Positions 7,840 to 17,766 of a stretch of 30,310 nucleotides of DNA are shown here, piece by piece; within the stretch, counting starts at the first letter, position 1; each line of letters opens with the position of its first letter. Made by a program: the position numbers and the translations under genes. The DNA comes from SCN-69-37 sp044507065 (GTDB taxonomy: Bacteria > Acidobacteriota > Vicinamibacteria > Vicinamibacterales > SCN-69-37). The stretch lies in assembly GCA_044507065.1 (NCBI GenBank), contig JBIQJY010000041.1, positions 1 through 30,310 of the forward strand. Direction: 5' to 3'. Below the pieces are notes generated by a model, which was given only the letters and a program-made list of their open reading frames with translations, did no database searches and was not told the DNA's origin.

Positions 7840-7937
7840 GGCACTGGGCGCGAAAGCACGTCCAGCATAGTCGAAAGGGCACCCGCGGCCCGCCGCTCGT
7901 AGCCAGGCCGCCGTCCGGCCTGTATCCTTGATCCAGT

Positions 7938-9869
7938 TTGCGTACCCATCCCGGAATCAGCTCGGAACGCGCGGAGCGGGCGGGCCGGCCCGACGCCCGC
8001 CCCGGACTTCGAGACCCCTCACAGACCGGCAAGCGGAAGGTTCGATGGTCGGCAGCCTGGCAGGAGGCGCGGGCGCTCATCTGGGCGCGGCGCGGCCGGC
8101 TGTCGCTGGGACTGCTGCTGATGCTCGTCAGCCGCCTCGCCGGCCTCGTGCTGCCGGCGCTGTCGAAATTCTTCATCGACGAAGTCATCACCAACGGGCG
8201 TGTGGAACTGCTCTCGACGCTCGCGTGGGTGGCCGGCGCGGCCACGGTCATCCAGGCGCTGACCGCGTTCGGCCTCTCGCAGGTGCTTGGCGTGGCGGCG
8301 CAGAAGGCCATCACCGACATGCGGCGACGCGTGCAGGAACACGTCATGCGGCTGCCCGTGCGCTTCTTCGACACGACGCAGACGGGTGTGCTCATCTCGC
8401 GCGTGATGAGCGATCCCGAGGGCATCCGGAACCTGGTCGGCACGGGGCTGGTGCAGCTGCTCGGCAGCATCGTCACGGCCGTTTTCGCGCTTGCGGTACT
8501 GCTCTACATCAACTGGCAGCTGACGCTCGTGACGCTGCTGGTCCTGGCGACCTTTGGCGGCGTGATGAGTTATGCCTTCCGCACGCTGCGGCCGCTCTTC
8601 CGTGAACGCGGGCGGCTCAATGCCGAGCTGACGGGCCGGCTGACGCAGGCGCTCGGCGGCGTGCGGGTCATCAAGACCTATACGGCCGAGCGGCGCGAGG
8701 ACCTGGTCTTCACCAAGGGCGCGCACAAGCTGTTCCGCAACGTCGCCAGGTCGATGACCGGCGTCTCCGGAACGACGGCCTTCTCGAACGTGGTCATCGG
8801 CGCCATCGGCATTGTCATGATCCTGATGGGCGGCAACGCGATCCTCGACGGCACGATGACGCTGGGCGACCTGTTCGCCTACATGCTCTTCACCGGACTG
8901 ATGGCCGCGCCGATCGTGCAGATCGCCTCGATCGGGACGCAGCTGACCGAGGCGTTTGCCGGGCTCGACCGCATCCGGGAGATTCTCGACGCGACACGCG
9001 AGGACGCCGACGACGCGACACGCGAGCCGGTGGCCGACATCACGGGAGAGGTGACGTTCGAGGGCGTGTGGTTCGAGTACAACACCGGCGTCCCGGTGTT
9101 GAAGGATGTGTCGTTCACGACCCCGGCCGGCACCACGACGGCCCTGGTGGGTTCGTCCGGATCCGGCAAGAGCACGCTCATCAGCCTGGTGATGGCGTTC
9201 AACCGGCCCACGCGCGGCGTGGTGCGCATCGACGGGCGCGACCTGTCGACGCTGCGGCTGGGAGAGTTCCGACGGCACCTGGGCGTCGTGCTGCAGGACA
9301 ATTTCCTGTTCGACGGCACGGTCGCCGACAACATCCGGTACGGCAGCCCGCACGCCACGCGGGCGGACGTCGAGCGCGTGGCGCGCGTGGCGCACGCGCA
9401 CGATTTCATCTCGGAGTTCGAGCACGGGTACGACACGGTCGTCGGCGAGCGCGGCGTGCGGCTGTCGGGCGGCCAGCGCCAGCGTGTCGCGATTGCGCGG
9501 GCGATCCTCGCCGATCCGCGGATCCTGCTGCTCGACGAAGCGACGTCCAGCCTCGACAGCGAAAGCGAGGCGCAGATCCAGGACGGGCTGCGCGCCCTGC
9601 GCCATGGACGGACGACCTTCGTGATTGCGCACCGGCTGTCGACGATTCGCAGCGCGGATCAGATCCTGGTGCTCGAGGACGGCGAAATCGTCGAGCGCGG
9701 ATCGCACGCCGAGCTGATGGCACACCGCGGACGGTACCGGCAGCTCTACGACCGCCAGTACAGCTTCGAGCACGATCGATTCATCAATCCCGGCGAGGAA
9801 CTGGCGCCGGACAGTGAGACACCCGTGGCGGCCGGTGACCGGCCGAGCGGCGCATTCGGAGGCGAGTAG
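7938..9869 (+). CDS. ABC transporter, fused permease-ATPase (MsbA-like exporter half)
   Basis: A 643-residue type IV ABC half-transporter that should work as a homodimer to export a lipid, drug or peptide. The transmembrane domain spans about residues 50-330 with six helices. The nucleotide-binding domain shows Walker A GSSGSGKST (about 405-413), Q-loop VVLQDNFLF, signature LSGGQ (about 508), Walker B ILLLDEATSSLD (about 528) and the switch His in IAHRL (about 563). All catalytic residues are intact. The start appears to be TTG 7938, with a possible -10 box TATCCT at 7923-7928. A short N-terminal extension and a 40-residue acidic tail lie outside the domains. EttA follows after 8 bp. The substrate cannot be inferred. 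Confidence 0.93.
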   Translation: MRTHPGISSERAERAGRPDARPGLRDPSQTGKRKVRWSAAWQEARALIWARRGRLSLGLLLMLVSRLAGLVLPALSKFFIDEVITNGRVELLSTLAWVAGAATVIQALTAFGLSQVLGVAAQKAITDMRRRVQEHVMRLPVRFFDTTQTGVLISRVMSDPEGIRNLVGTGLVQLLGSIVTAVFALAVLLYINWQLTLVTLLVLATFGGVMSYAFRTLRPLFRERGRLNAELTGRLTQALGGVRVIKTYTAERREDLVFTKGAHKLFRNVARSMTGVSGTTAFSNVVIGAIGIVMILMGGNAILDGTMTLGDLFAYMLFTGLMAAPIVQIASIGTQLTEAFAGLDRIREILDATREDADDATREPVADITGEVTFEGVWFEYNTGVPVLKDVSFTTPAGTTTALVGSSGSGKSTLISLVMAFNRPTRGVVRIDGRDLSTLRLGEFRRHLGVVLQDNFLFDGTVADNIRYGSPHATRADVERVARVAHAHDFISEFEHGYDTVVGERGVRLSGGQRQRVAIARAILADPRILLLDEATSSLDSESEAQIQDGLRALRHGRTTFVIAHRLSTIRSADQILVLEDGEIVERGSHAELMAHRGRYRQLYDRQYSFEHDRFINPGEELAPDSETPVAAGDRPSGAFGGE

Positions 9870-9877
9870 TAACCCGC

Positions 9878-11551
<1,674 letters not shown>

Positions 11552-11556
11552 GAAGC

Positions 11557-11573
11557 CTCGCGCGTCGCGCGAG
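11557..11573 (+). terminator. GC hairpin just after ettA
   Basis: CTCGCGCG-T-CGCGCGAG begins 6 bp after the ettA stop and forms a near-perfect inverted repeat (7 bp with a 3-nt loop). It lacks a T-tract, so it may be a weak terminator or an mRNA-stabilising stem. Confidence 0.35.
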
Positions 11574-11641
11574 CGCTGAGGGCGCGGCGGCAGCTCAGGT
11601 CGAACGGCGTGGGGGTGGGGCCCCACGCCATTGGAAAAGCA

Positions 11642-11917
11642 ATGTGGACCTACCCACCCGAGTTTCTCGAGTCGCTCTCCGGTCTTGGCCTCGCGCCGCA
11701 GTCGACGACGCCGCCGTCGGTGGTGCGCGATGCGCTCAATGATCTGTATCGCTTCGAGTTGCGGCGGGAACGCGACCGCCTGCGCGCGGGTGCGACCGAG
11801 AAGTCGCGCTACCTCGAGATCGTCGTCGCGCTGCGCCGGAAGTACTGGCTGCTGACGTTCCAGCCGGCCCACTGGGAACGCATCTGCCACCCGGCAGAAC
11901 CCTCAGCGCGCCCCTGA
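11642..11917 (+). CDS. Small conserved hypothetical protein
   Basis: A 91-residue soluble protein rich in Arg, Leu and aromatic residues, with the segments WTYPPEFLESLSGLGLAP, VVRDALNDLYRFELRRERDRL and YLEIVVALRRKYWLLTF. The central part should be two amphipathic helices. I choose ATG 11642, which follows GGAAAAG at short spacing; an in-frame GTG at 11609 would add 11 residues. It lies 90 bp after ettA on the same strand. I recall similar short proteins from Acidobacteria but can assign no function. Confidence 0.65.
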   Translation: MWTYPPEFLESLSGLGLAPQSTTPPSVVRDALNDLYRFELRRERDRLRAGATEKSRYLEIVVALRRKYWLLTFQPAHWERICHPAEPSARP

Positions 11918-12298
11918 CCGCCGCACCGGTGCAGCGCACTGCCGCATCGACCGCCCTGCCGCACGCCGCACCTGTCGCACCTGTCGCACCCGGCGCACCG
12001 TGCCCCCGCACCTACCGCCCCAATCGCACCTGTCGCACCTGGTGCACCGTGCCCCGGCACCTACCGCCCCCATCGCACCTGTCGCACCTGGTGCACCGCC
12101 CCACCGCACCTATCGCCCCCATNNNNNNNNNNNNNNNNNNNNNNNNNNNNNNNNNNNNNNNNNNNNNNNNNNNNNNNNNNNNNNNNNNNNNNNNNNNNNN
12201 NNNNNNNNNNNNNNNNNNNNNNCCCCATCGCACCTGTCGCACCTGGTGCACCGCCCCACCGCACCTATCGCCCCCATCGCCCCCATCGAACCTTGCTT
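11918..12298. repeat. 49-bp tandem repeat region containing a 100-N assembly gap
   Basis: Three full 49-bp units lie before the gap (11976-12024, 12025-12073, 12074-12122) and one after it (12229-12277), with partial units at the edges. Each unit begins with two copies of a 9-bp word (CGCACCTGT, CGCACCTGG) and also contains GGTGCACC and, in unit 2, the small hairpin GTGCC-CC-GGCAC. Units 3 and 4 are identical. The gap is exactly 100 N (12123-12222), the customary size for an unknown length, so the true copy number is unknown. The region lies between two convergent genes and I see no gene in it. A period of 49 is not a multiple of three, so any reading frame shifts with each copy. Confidence 0.9.
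12123..12222. other. Assembly gap (100 N)
   Basis: Exactly 100 ambiguous bases interrupt the tandem array. The repeat probably broke the assembly. Confidence 0.99.
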
Positions 12299-13318
12299 TT
12301 ACCCCCACCGTTCGGGATCCCAGCGCAGGCCGGTGGTGAGGATGCGCTGGATGAGCCTGGGATACGTGATGTCGATCATGTCGGCGGAGCGGGCGAAGTC
12401 CTCGCCGTCGGCCAGCTGCGGGTTGGGGTTCGCCTCGAGCACGTGAACCTTGCCGGTGGCGTCGAGTCGCAGGTCGATGCGGGCGTAGCCGCTCAGCTCG
12501 AGTACGCGGTAGACGCGCCGCGAGATGTGCTGGACGTGGTCGACCACCTCGTCGGGGACGTCGGTGACGCCGGTCACGACGCCGACCTTCTCCTGGTACT
12601 TCGAACTCCACTTCGCGCGCTCGGTGGCGATGCGGTGCCGTCCCTCGGGCAGGTTCTCCCAGCTCATCTCCCAGACGGGCAGGACTTCCAGGCGGTGGTT
12701 GCCAATGATGCCGCAGTAGAGCTCGCGGCCGTCGACGTACTCCTCGACGATCGCGTCGGTGCCAATCGAGTCGTGGATGAACTGGACACGCTCGGCGAGC
12801 TTGGTGGCCTCCTCGACGACCGACGCCTGCGAGATGCCGATGGAGGCTTCCTGCGTCAGCGACTTGACGATGAGCGGGAAGGTGATGCGCTTGGGGACGC
12901 GCGGCTTGTGGCCGCGCTTGACGAGCATGAAATCGGGCACCGTGATGCGGTGATACTGCAGCAGCTTCTTCGCCAGCGCCTTGTCGCGGGCGAGGAACAT
13001 GCCGCGCGGGTTGCAGCCGGTGTAGGGCAGCCGCAGCAGTTCGAGGTAGCTGACGACGTGCTGATCGAACGTGCCGATCTCGTGGAAGGCCTCGAGCAGG
13101 TTGAATGCGATGTGCGGCTTGAAGTCGTCGTTGGCCTGTCGGATGACGGCGAGATCATCGTGGACCGCCAGCGGATACACCTCGTGACCAATCTGGCGCA
13201 GCGTGCGCAGCACGTCGTACTCGGTGCGCCAGACAGCGGTCTTCGGATTCTGATTCCCGATGTCGTCGGGCGGCACCATGTAGTGGTGCATGAGAACCAG
13301 GACGCGAAGCTTTCGCAT
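12299..13318 (-). CDS. ATP-grasp ligase of the D-Ala-D-Ala ligase type
   Basis: A 339-residue enzyme starting MRKLRVLVLMHHYMVPP at ATG 13318. ATP-grasp motifs are visible in order: the lysine-bearing strand FPLIVKSLTQEASIGIS with its Ddl-like glycine loop, EEYVDGRELYCGIIG, and the metal-binding C-terminal LEANPNPQLADGEDFARSA. Such enzymes join a carboxylate to an amine through an acyl phosphate. The N-terminal half (KTAVWRTEYDVLRTLRQIGHEV, YTGCNPRGMFLARDKAL) sets it apart from housekeeping Ddl, so the substrate is probably not D-Ala. It follows the metallophosphoesterase gene after 16 bp and probably belongs to the same operon. A TATCAT box at 10 nt before the ATG could be its own promoter. 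Confidence 0.85.
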   Translation of the reverse strand: MRKLRVLVLMHHYMVPPDDIGNQNPKTAVWRTEYDVLRTLRQIGHEVYPLAVHDDLAVIRQANDDFKPHIAFNLLEAFHEIGTFDQHVVSYLELLRLPYTGCNPRGMFLARDKALAKKLLQYHRITVPDFMLVKRGHKPRVPKRITFPLIVKSLTQEASIGISQASVVEEATKLAERVQFIHDSIGTDAIVEEYVDGRELYCGIIGNHRLEVLPVWEMSWENLPEGRHRIATERAKWSSKYQEKVGVVTGVTDVPDEVVDHVQHISRRVYRVLELSGYARIDLRLDATGKVHVLEANPNPQLADGEDFARSADMIDITYPRLIQRILTTGLRWDPERWG

Positions 13319-13334
13319 GGACGGCGGAATGATA

Positions 13335-14228
13335 TCAGGCGCCAGCCTTCCACGGTGCAGAACTTCGCACGTGAAACGGATCGCGTGGTGGTACGAAGCG
13401 ATCGGCATCGCTGCCCGGATCGGGCAGCACGTCTCGCAGATACCACGCGATGCCGCGCTCGTGCCGCCAGTCGCGCGGGTAACCGAGCGATACCTCCTCA
13501 TACCGCACGCCACGCCGCCAGAGCGTCGTGCGCATGTGCAGGTGTCCGGAGATCACGGCGCGCGCACGGTAGCGTTCGCCCCAGTCCTCGGTGCGCGTCG
13601 TGCCGCACCAGAGCGAGAAGCGCGGTACCCGCGGCGGGCGCGCGAGGTCGTAGCGCAGCGGCCAGTGGTTGATGAGCACCGTACGCGTGCCGGCGGGCAG
13701 CGCGTCGAGCCGCGCACGCGTGTACTCGCATCGCTCGTGACACCACGCGTCGCGCGAGGGCCATGGGACTGGCGACAGCATCAGTTCGTCGCCCGAGACA
13801 ACGCCGCTGGCGCGTGCCCACGCGATGGCGTCCTCGCGGCTGACCGACTCGGGTCGAAAGCTGTAGTCGAACAGGAGGAACATCGGCACGAGGACGGTGT
13901 CGAGATCGCCGGGCCAGCGCACGTACTCGTCTTCGGGCGTGAGGACGCCCGCCGCGCGGCAGATCGCCACCAGTTCGTCGTAGCGCTGCTGCCCGCGCGT
14001 TCGTTCGGGATCGTCGGGCGGGCTCCACAGGTCGTGATTGCCCGGCGTCCAGATGACGCGTGCAAACCGGGTCGTCAGGACGTCGAGCGCGAAGCGCAGG
14101 TGCTCGGGCCGTTCACCCACGTCACCGGCGACAATCAGCCAGTCATCCCCGAATGTCGGCAGGGCCTCCAGGGCGTCGCGATTGACGCGGTGTCCGACGT
14201 GCAGGTCGCTCGTCGCGAGCAGCCTCAC
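13335..14228 (-). CDS. Metallophosphoesterase (calcineurin-like)
   Basis: About 297 residues beginning RLLATSDLHVGH. The binuclear metal motifs are all present: DLHVGH (Asp, His), AGDVGE, TPGNHDLW, a single His in LINHWPL, and SGHLHMR. It should hydrolyse a phosphomono- or diester; no signal peptide is seen, so it is cytoplasmic. I choose GTG 14228, which overlaps the upstream stop as GTGA and has GGTGG just before it; GTG 14234 and 14237 are alternatives adding two or three residues. It sits between the phosphopantetheinyl transferase and the ATP-grasp gene. A role as a 4'-phosphopantetheine hydrolase or in tailoring is speculation from context. Confidence 0.88.
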   Translation of the reverse strand: MRLLATSDLHVGHRVNRDALEALPTFGDDWLIVAGDVGERPEHLRFALDVLTTRFARVIWTPGNHDLWSPPDDPERTRGQQRYDELVAICRAAGVLTPEDEYVRWPGDLDTVLVPMFLLFDYSFRPESVSREDAIAWARASGVVSGDELMLSPVPWPSRDAWCHERCEYTRARLDALPAGTRTVLINHWPLRYDLARPPRVPRFSLWCGTTRTEDWGERYRARAVISGHLHMRTTLWRRGVRYEEVSLGYPRDWRHERGIAWYLRDVLPDPGSDADRFVPPRDPFHVRSSAPWKAGA

Positions 14229-14965
14229 GGCCACCACGACGCGGGAAACGGCGCATGGATGAAGGATGGCGCCGGCAAGGCCGTTGCCGACGCGGCGACG
14301 GCCACGAAATAGCGGCGGCCGAGCGACGTCAGGTCGAACGTCCAGCCGGCGTCGGCGCCCTCGAGGTCGCCCTGGAACGCCGGGCGAACGTCGTCGGTCA
14401 GCCGGAAGCGCACGTCGGGGAGGTGAACCGAGATGCCGAGGCCCACGGCCTTGAGATACGACTCCTTCAACGTCCAGTACTGAAGGAAGCGATCCCGCCA
14501 GCGATCGCCATGTGCGTCCACGTCGGCCGCTTCGCTGTCATCGCAGCAGCGCGCGACGAGCGCGCGATCGAGCGATGCGCGCTCGCGATCCTCGACGTCG
14601 ATGCCGACGGCGCCCAGCCATGACAACGCACAGACGACCTTGCCGCCGCTGTGGGCCAGGTTGAAGGAGACGGGGCAGCCGTCGATGTCGATCTCGGGTC
14701 GGCCGCGCAGGCCTTCGCGCCAGGGCCAGTCGGCCGGCCTGGTCCGGAGCGCATCGGCCACGATGGCGCGCGCCATGACGCGGCCCACGAGGAACATGTC
14801 GCGATCGGCGTCCTGTCGGAACCGTTCGTACCGCGCGCGCTCGGCCGGCTGCAGGTGCTCGAGCGCGCGCCTCACCGTGTCGCTGTCGCGTGCGTGCATG
14901 TCCGCCGTGTCCGCGTGCCACACGCGCACGATCCGACGCTCCGCGGGTGACGGCTCGGAACCCAT
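14225..14965 (-). CDS. 4'-phosphopantetheinyl transferase (Sfp type)
   Basis: A 246-residue enzyme that transfers phosphopantetheine from CoA to carrier-protein serines. The two Sfp signatures are present: GIDVED with metal ligands D123 and E125, and W164-TLKESYLKAVGLG with E168 and K172. Full-length pseudo-dimeric size indicates the Sfp/EntD class, used mainly for polyketide, peptide or fatty-acid-like synthases, rather than AcpS. It is divergent from a trans-AT-like malonyltransferase gene, 70 bp away, and leads an operon with the phosphoesterase and probably the ATP-grasp gene. No carrier protein is visible in this window. Confidence 0.93.
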   Translation of the reverse strand: MGSEPSPAERRIVRVWHADTADMHARDSDTVRRALEHLQPAERARYERFRQDADRDMFLVGRVMARAIVADALRTRPADWPWREGLRGRPEIDIDGCPVSFNLAHSGGKVVCALSWLGAVGIDVEDRERASLDRALVARCCDDSEAADVDAHGDRWRDRFLQYWTLKESYLKAVGLGISVHLPDVRFRLTDDVRPAFQGDLEGADAGWTFDLTSLGRRYFVAVAASATALPAPSFIHAPFPASWWP

Positions 14966-14969
14966 TACG

Positions 14970-14975
14970 ATAGTA
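14970..14975 (-). promoter_or_regulatory. Start-proximal -10 box (TACTAT) of the phosphopantetheinyl transferase gene
   Basis: On the minus strand TACTAT ends 4 nt before the ATG at 14965, and there is no Shine-Dalgarno sequence. It lies in the 70-bp divergent interval shared with the malonyltransferase gene. Confidence 0.4.
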
Positions 14976-15035
14976 TGTCGCGGCGCCGGGCGACGCGGAA
15001 GTCGCCGCGCTCACACGCAGCCGCACACATTCATC

Positions 15036-15905
15036 ATGTCAACCGTTTGTCTGTTTCCAGGTCAGGGGTCGCAGTCTGTCGGCATGGGCCGGGATCTGTT
15101 CGATCGCTTCGCTGATTGGACTGCCGAGGCGGATCGGATCCTCGGCTATTCGATTCGAGAGTTGTGCCTCGAGGATCCGCGCGGCGAACTGGCGCAGACC
15201 GCCTTTACGCAGCCGGCACTGTTTGTCGTCAACGCGCTCACCTGGCGGGCGCGTGTCGAGGACGGCAAGCCCGATCCCGTGGCGGTTGCCGGCCACAGCC
15301 TCGGTGAGTACAACGCGCTGCTGGCCGCCGGCGTGTTCGACTTCGCCGTCGGGCTCGAGCTCGTGCGCGAACGCGGCGCGCTCATGGCCCGCGTCAGCGG
15401 GGGCGGCATGGCTGCCGTCATCGGCATCACCCCGGATCGCATCGACGAGGTGCTGGCGTCGAGCGACGCGGGCCGCCGCCTCGATGTGGCCAACTACAAC
15501 GCCTTCGACCAGACGGTGATTGCCGGCCCCCAGGAGGACCTGGCAGCCATCCGCCCGGCCTTCGAAGCCGCGGGTGTGCGTGCATTCACCCCATTGAAGG
15601 TCAGTGCTCCCTTTCATTCGCGCTACATGCGCCAGGCGATGGAGGAGTTTGCCGGCGTGCTCGAGCGCGCCGCGTTCGCCCCGCCGCGGATCCCGGTCAT
15701 CTCGAACGTCACCGCGCGACCGTATCCGGCCGATGATGTGCAGGGGACGCTCGCACGGCAGATTGGCAGCTCGGTCCGCTGGCTCGACACGATCGTGGGC
15801 CTCCTCGATCAGGGCATCGTCGACTTCGAGGAGCTGGGCCCGGGGAACGTGCTGACAAAACTGCTCGTGCGCATCCGCAAGGCGCGCGGACAGACGAATT
15901 TGTGA
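15036..15905 (+). CDS. ACP S-malonyltransferase, resembling trans-acting polyketide AT
   Basis: A 289-residue FabD-fold acyltransferase. It has LFPGQGSQ near the N-terminus, the nucleophile S88 in GHSLGEY, R113 in RERGALM, and catalytic H194 in SAPFHSRYM. Several stretches fit stand-alone ATs of trans-AT polyketide systems better than housekeeping FabD, from memory of those families: LGYSIRELCLEDP, TAFTQPALFVVNALTW, GVFDFAVGLELV and the end FEELGPGNVLTKLL. It should load malonyl units from malonyl-CoA onto an acyl carrier protein. No other fatty-acid genes are nearby; the divergent neighbour is an Sfp-type transferase. A housekeeping FabD role remains possible. Confidence 0.88.
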   Translation: MSTVCLFPGQGSQSVGMGRDLFDRFADWTAEADRILGYSIRELCLEDPRGELAQTAFTQPALFVVNALTWRARVEDGKPDPVAVAGHSLGEYNALLAAGVFDFAVGLELVRERGALMARVSGGGMAAVIGITPDRIDEVLASSDAGRRLDVANYNAFDQTVIAGPQEDLAAIRPAFEAAGVRAFTPLKVSAPFHSRYMRQAMEEFAGVLERAAFAPPRIPVISNVTARPYPADDVQGTLARQIGSSVRWLDTIVGLLDQGIVDFEELGPGNVLTKLLVRIRKARGQTNL

Positions 15906-16247
15906 TCGCCGGAGAAAGTCAGCCTCGCGCCATGTAGAAACGGGGCGGGGTGTGTAGGAAGGAATGACCCGCGCAGGCCCCGCGTCGCGGGTTGCGCTGC
16001 AATACGCTCCGGCCGGATCTGGCATGGAGCGTGCTAAATGGAGAGTCAACGACTTCGCGACGCTGTCGCGTCGCTCCCACCTCGCAGCCTGCCCGCCGCG
16101 GTTCCATCCCGCACGGCGTGTCAGGCTCGAGTCGGCAGGAGTGCGGAATGCCGGGGCCCGGGAGGGGGTCACGGTGTTCCGCCTCCCCGCCGCATTTCAG
16201 CCCATTACAGCTCAGCCAGAAGGATTGGTCGGCGCGTCCGCCGCTGC
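15906..16247. other. Intergenic region with several hairpins, no gene seen
   Basis: This 342-bp gap lies between the convergent malonyltransferase and dienelactone hydrolase genes. I find no convincing protein or tRNA. Inverted repeats are frequent: ACCCGCG/CGCGGGT (15967-15992), GCGACGC-TGTC-GCGTCGC (16057-16074), and nested GCGGAA/TTCCGC with GGGAGG/CCTCCC (16143-16187). It could hold a structured intergenic repeat or bidirectional terminators. Confidence 0.4.
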
Positions 16248-17135
16248 CTAACCGCGCAGGTGGCGATTGAACCACGCCAGCGTGCGCTGCCAGGCGAGCG
16301 TCGCCGCCTCCTTGTCGTATCGCGGCGTGGTGTCGTTGTGGAAACCGTGCTGCGCCCCCGGGTAGATGTAGCCTTCGTGAACGACACCCGCGGCCTGAAG
16401 CGCCGACTGGTAGGCGGGCCACGACCCAACCAGGCGCGCATCCATCTCCCCATGGTGCACGAGCACCGGCGCCTTGATCTTCGCCACGTCCTCTGCTGAC
16501 GGAGCGCCTCCGTAGAACGAGACGGCCGCCCCGAGGTCCGGCACGCGAACGGCCAGACTGCTGGCCACGCCGCCGCCAAAGCAGAACCCCACCGCGCCCA
16601 CCCGTCCGGTGCTGTCGGGCCGCGCCTTCAGCCATGCCACCGATGCGATGAAGTCGTCGAGCATCTTGACCCGGTCGACCTTCTGGAAGAGCTGGCCGCC
16701 CTCTTCGTCGTTGCCCGGGTAGCCGCCGACCGACGTCAGGCCGTCGGGCGCGAACGCGAGAAATCCCTCGGTCGCGAACCGGCGCGCCACATCCTCGATG
16801 TACGGATTGAGTCCGCGATTCTCATGGACGACGAGCACGGCGGGGAAGCGCTCGCCGGCAGCCGGACGGGCAAGCAGCCCGTCGATCGAACCGTGGCCGG
16901 CAGGCGAGGGGACGGTCACCCGCTCGGTCCGGATGCGTGCATCGTCGGGCGACACCTGCTGGGCCCAGGCGTAATTGGGCCGCAGGGCGTCGAACAGCAT
17001 CGCCGTCGTCATGCCGCCGACGGCAAATATCTTCGCGCGGTCGAGGAATGCGCGGCGGTCGATATTGCCGTGCTGATACAGGTCGAACAGGTCGAGCAAC
17101 TCCTGCGGGAACTCGGACGCGCTCTTGCGATCCAT
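16248..17135 (-). CDS. Dienelactone hydrolase family protein with Tat-like leader
   Basis: A 295-residue alpha/beta hydrolase. The catalytic triad is C185 in GFCFGGG, D232 in HGEMDARL and H263 in AQHGFHN, with the family Glu at E105 (HENRG). The first 60 residues carry a twin-arginine-like RRAFLDRA at 27-34 and a hydrophobic stretch (IFAVGGMTTAMLFDAL), so export as a folded protein is likely. The start at 17135 is firmly supported by GAAGGAGT ending about 6 nt upstream. The substrate may be a lactone or ester; the family is broad. It converges on the malonyltransferase gene. Confidence 0.93.
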   Translation of the reverse strand: MDRKSASEFPQELLDLFDLYQHGNIDRRAFLDRAKIFAVGGMTTAMLFDALRPNYAWAQQVSPDDARIRTERVTVPSPAGHGSIDGLLARPAAGERFPAVLVVHENRGLNPYIEDVARRFATEGFLAFAPDGLTSVGGYPGNDEEGGQLFQKVDRVKMLDDFIASVAWLKARPDSTGRVGAVGFCFGGGVASSLAVRVPDLGAAVSFYGGAPSAEDVAKIKAPVLVHHGEMDARLVGSWPAYQSALQAAGVVHEGYIYPGAQHGFHNDTTPRYDKEAATLAWQRTLAWFNRHLRG

Positions 17136-17217
17136 GGCGGACTCCTTCGGCTGGGCGTGGCGGAAGACGGCAGTTAACCCCATGCTGCGTGATCGGGACG
17201 TGAAGACCTCGTCGGCG

Positions 17218-17700
17218 TCACACGCGCGTATACTCGACCGTCATGAATTCCCTCCACGTGCCGTCAGCGTCGCGTGTGGAGCCGGTCAGCGTTCGGGTGT
17301 TGTCGTCGACGAATCGAAGGACGTCGCGGTAGGGCACTCGGCGCCCCGAACCATCCATCGCAGGCCCTTCTGAATAGAGGGCAAGGGTCTGTTTCGCGGC
17401 GTCGAGTTCGCCGTCGTAGACCCACAGCATCGGCATTACCGAGCCGATCCACGAACCTGCAAAACGGCCCTTCTCCGGATCCCAGGTGAGCGTCGTCTGG
17501 GACACGGCCATGCCGCCGTCGGGTGTCGGCCCGACTGATTCGCCCTGGACCCAGAACGCGCCGATGGCCCGGTAGACCTCGCGCCCCACCAGGTGCGTCA
17601 CTTTCGTGTCGCCGGTGTCGGGCACATCGTGCGACCACTGCCAGTTGCCGACCAGCCGTCCCAGCCAGCGGTGTTCCTGTGTCGGTTCGCTCGTCTTCAT
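17218..17700 (-). CDS. DUF1579-family protein
   Basis: A 160-residue protein starting MKTSEPTQEHRWLGRLVGNWQW. The W-L-x2-LVGNW opening, the middle AFWVQGESVG and the WDPEKGRFAGSWIGS segment are characteristic of DUF1579, a lipocalin-like beta-barrel family of unknown function. There is no signal peptide. A GGAG lies about 10 nt before the ATG. It is divergent from the DUF481 gene, whose start is 66 bp away. Confidence 0.8.
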   Translation of the reverse strand: MKTSEPTQEHRWLGRLVGNWQWSHDVPDTGDTKVTHLVGREVYRAIGAFWVQGESVGPTPDGGMAVSQTTLTWDPEKGRFAGSWIGSVMPMLWVYDGELDAAKQTLALYSEGPAMDGSGRRVPYRDVLRFVDDNTRTLTGSTRDADGTWREFMTVEYTRV

Positions 17701-17766
17701 GGATGGGGTCTCCGCGGGAAGCAGATCACAGCATAACGCCCGATGACCCGTGAGAGAATCGACGCG

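Noticed and set aside
11736..12264. Collagen-like protein (Gly-x-y repeats) on the minus strand of the 49-bp array
   Set aside because: The 49-bp period shifts the frame each copy, there is no signal peptide or ribosome binding site, and the frame runs into N bases.
11976..12277. Possible CRISPR array
   Set aside because: Units are directly adjacent 49-bp copies with no unique spacers and no cas genes, so this is a tandem repeat.
15036..15905. Routine housekeeping fabD in a fatty-acid operon
   Set aside because: No fabH, fabG, acpP or fabF is adjacent, and the sequence looks more like stand-alone trans-ATs. It is not excluded, and is noted as an alternative in the entry.
16100..16125. tRNA-like T-arm (GGTTCCATCCC)
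   Set aside because: No matching acceptor, D or anticodon arms can be drawn around it.
15964..16251. A 95-codon + strand open frame in the intergenic region
   Set aside because: It has no ribosome binding site or recognisable motif, and runs antisense into the end of the dienelactone hydrolase gene.
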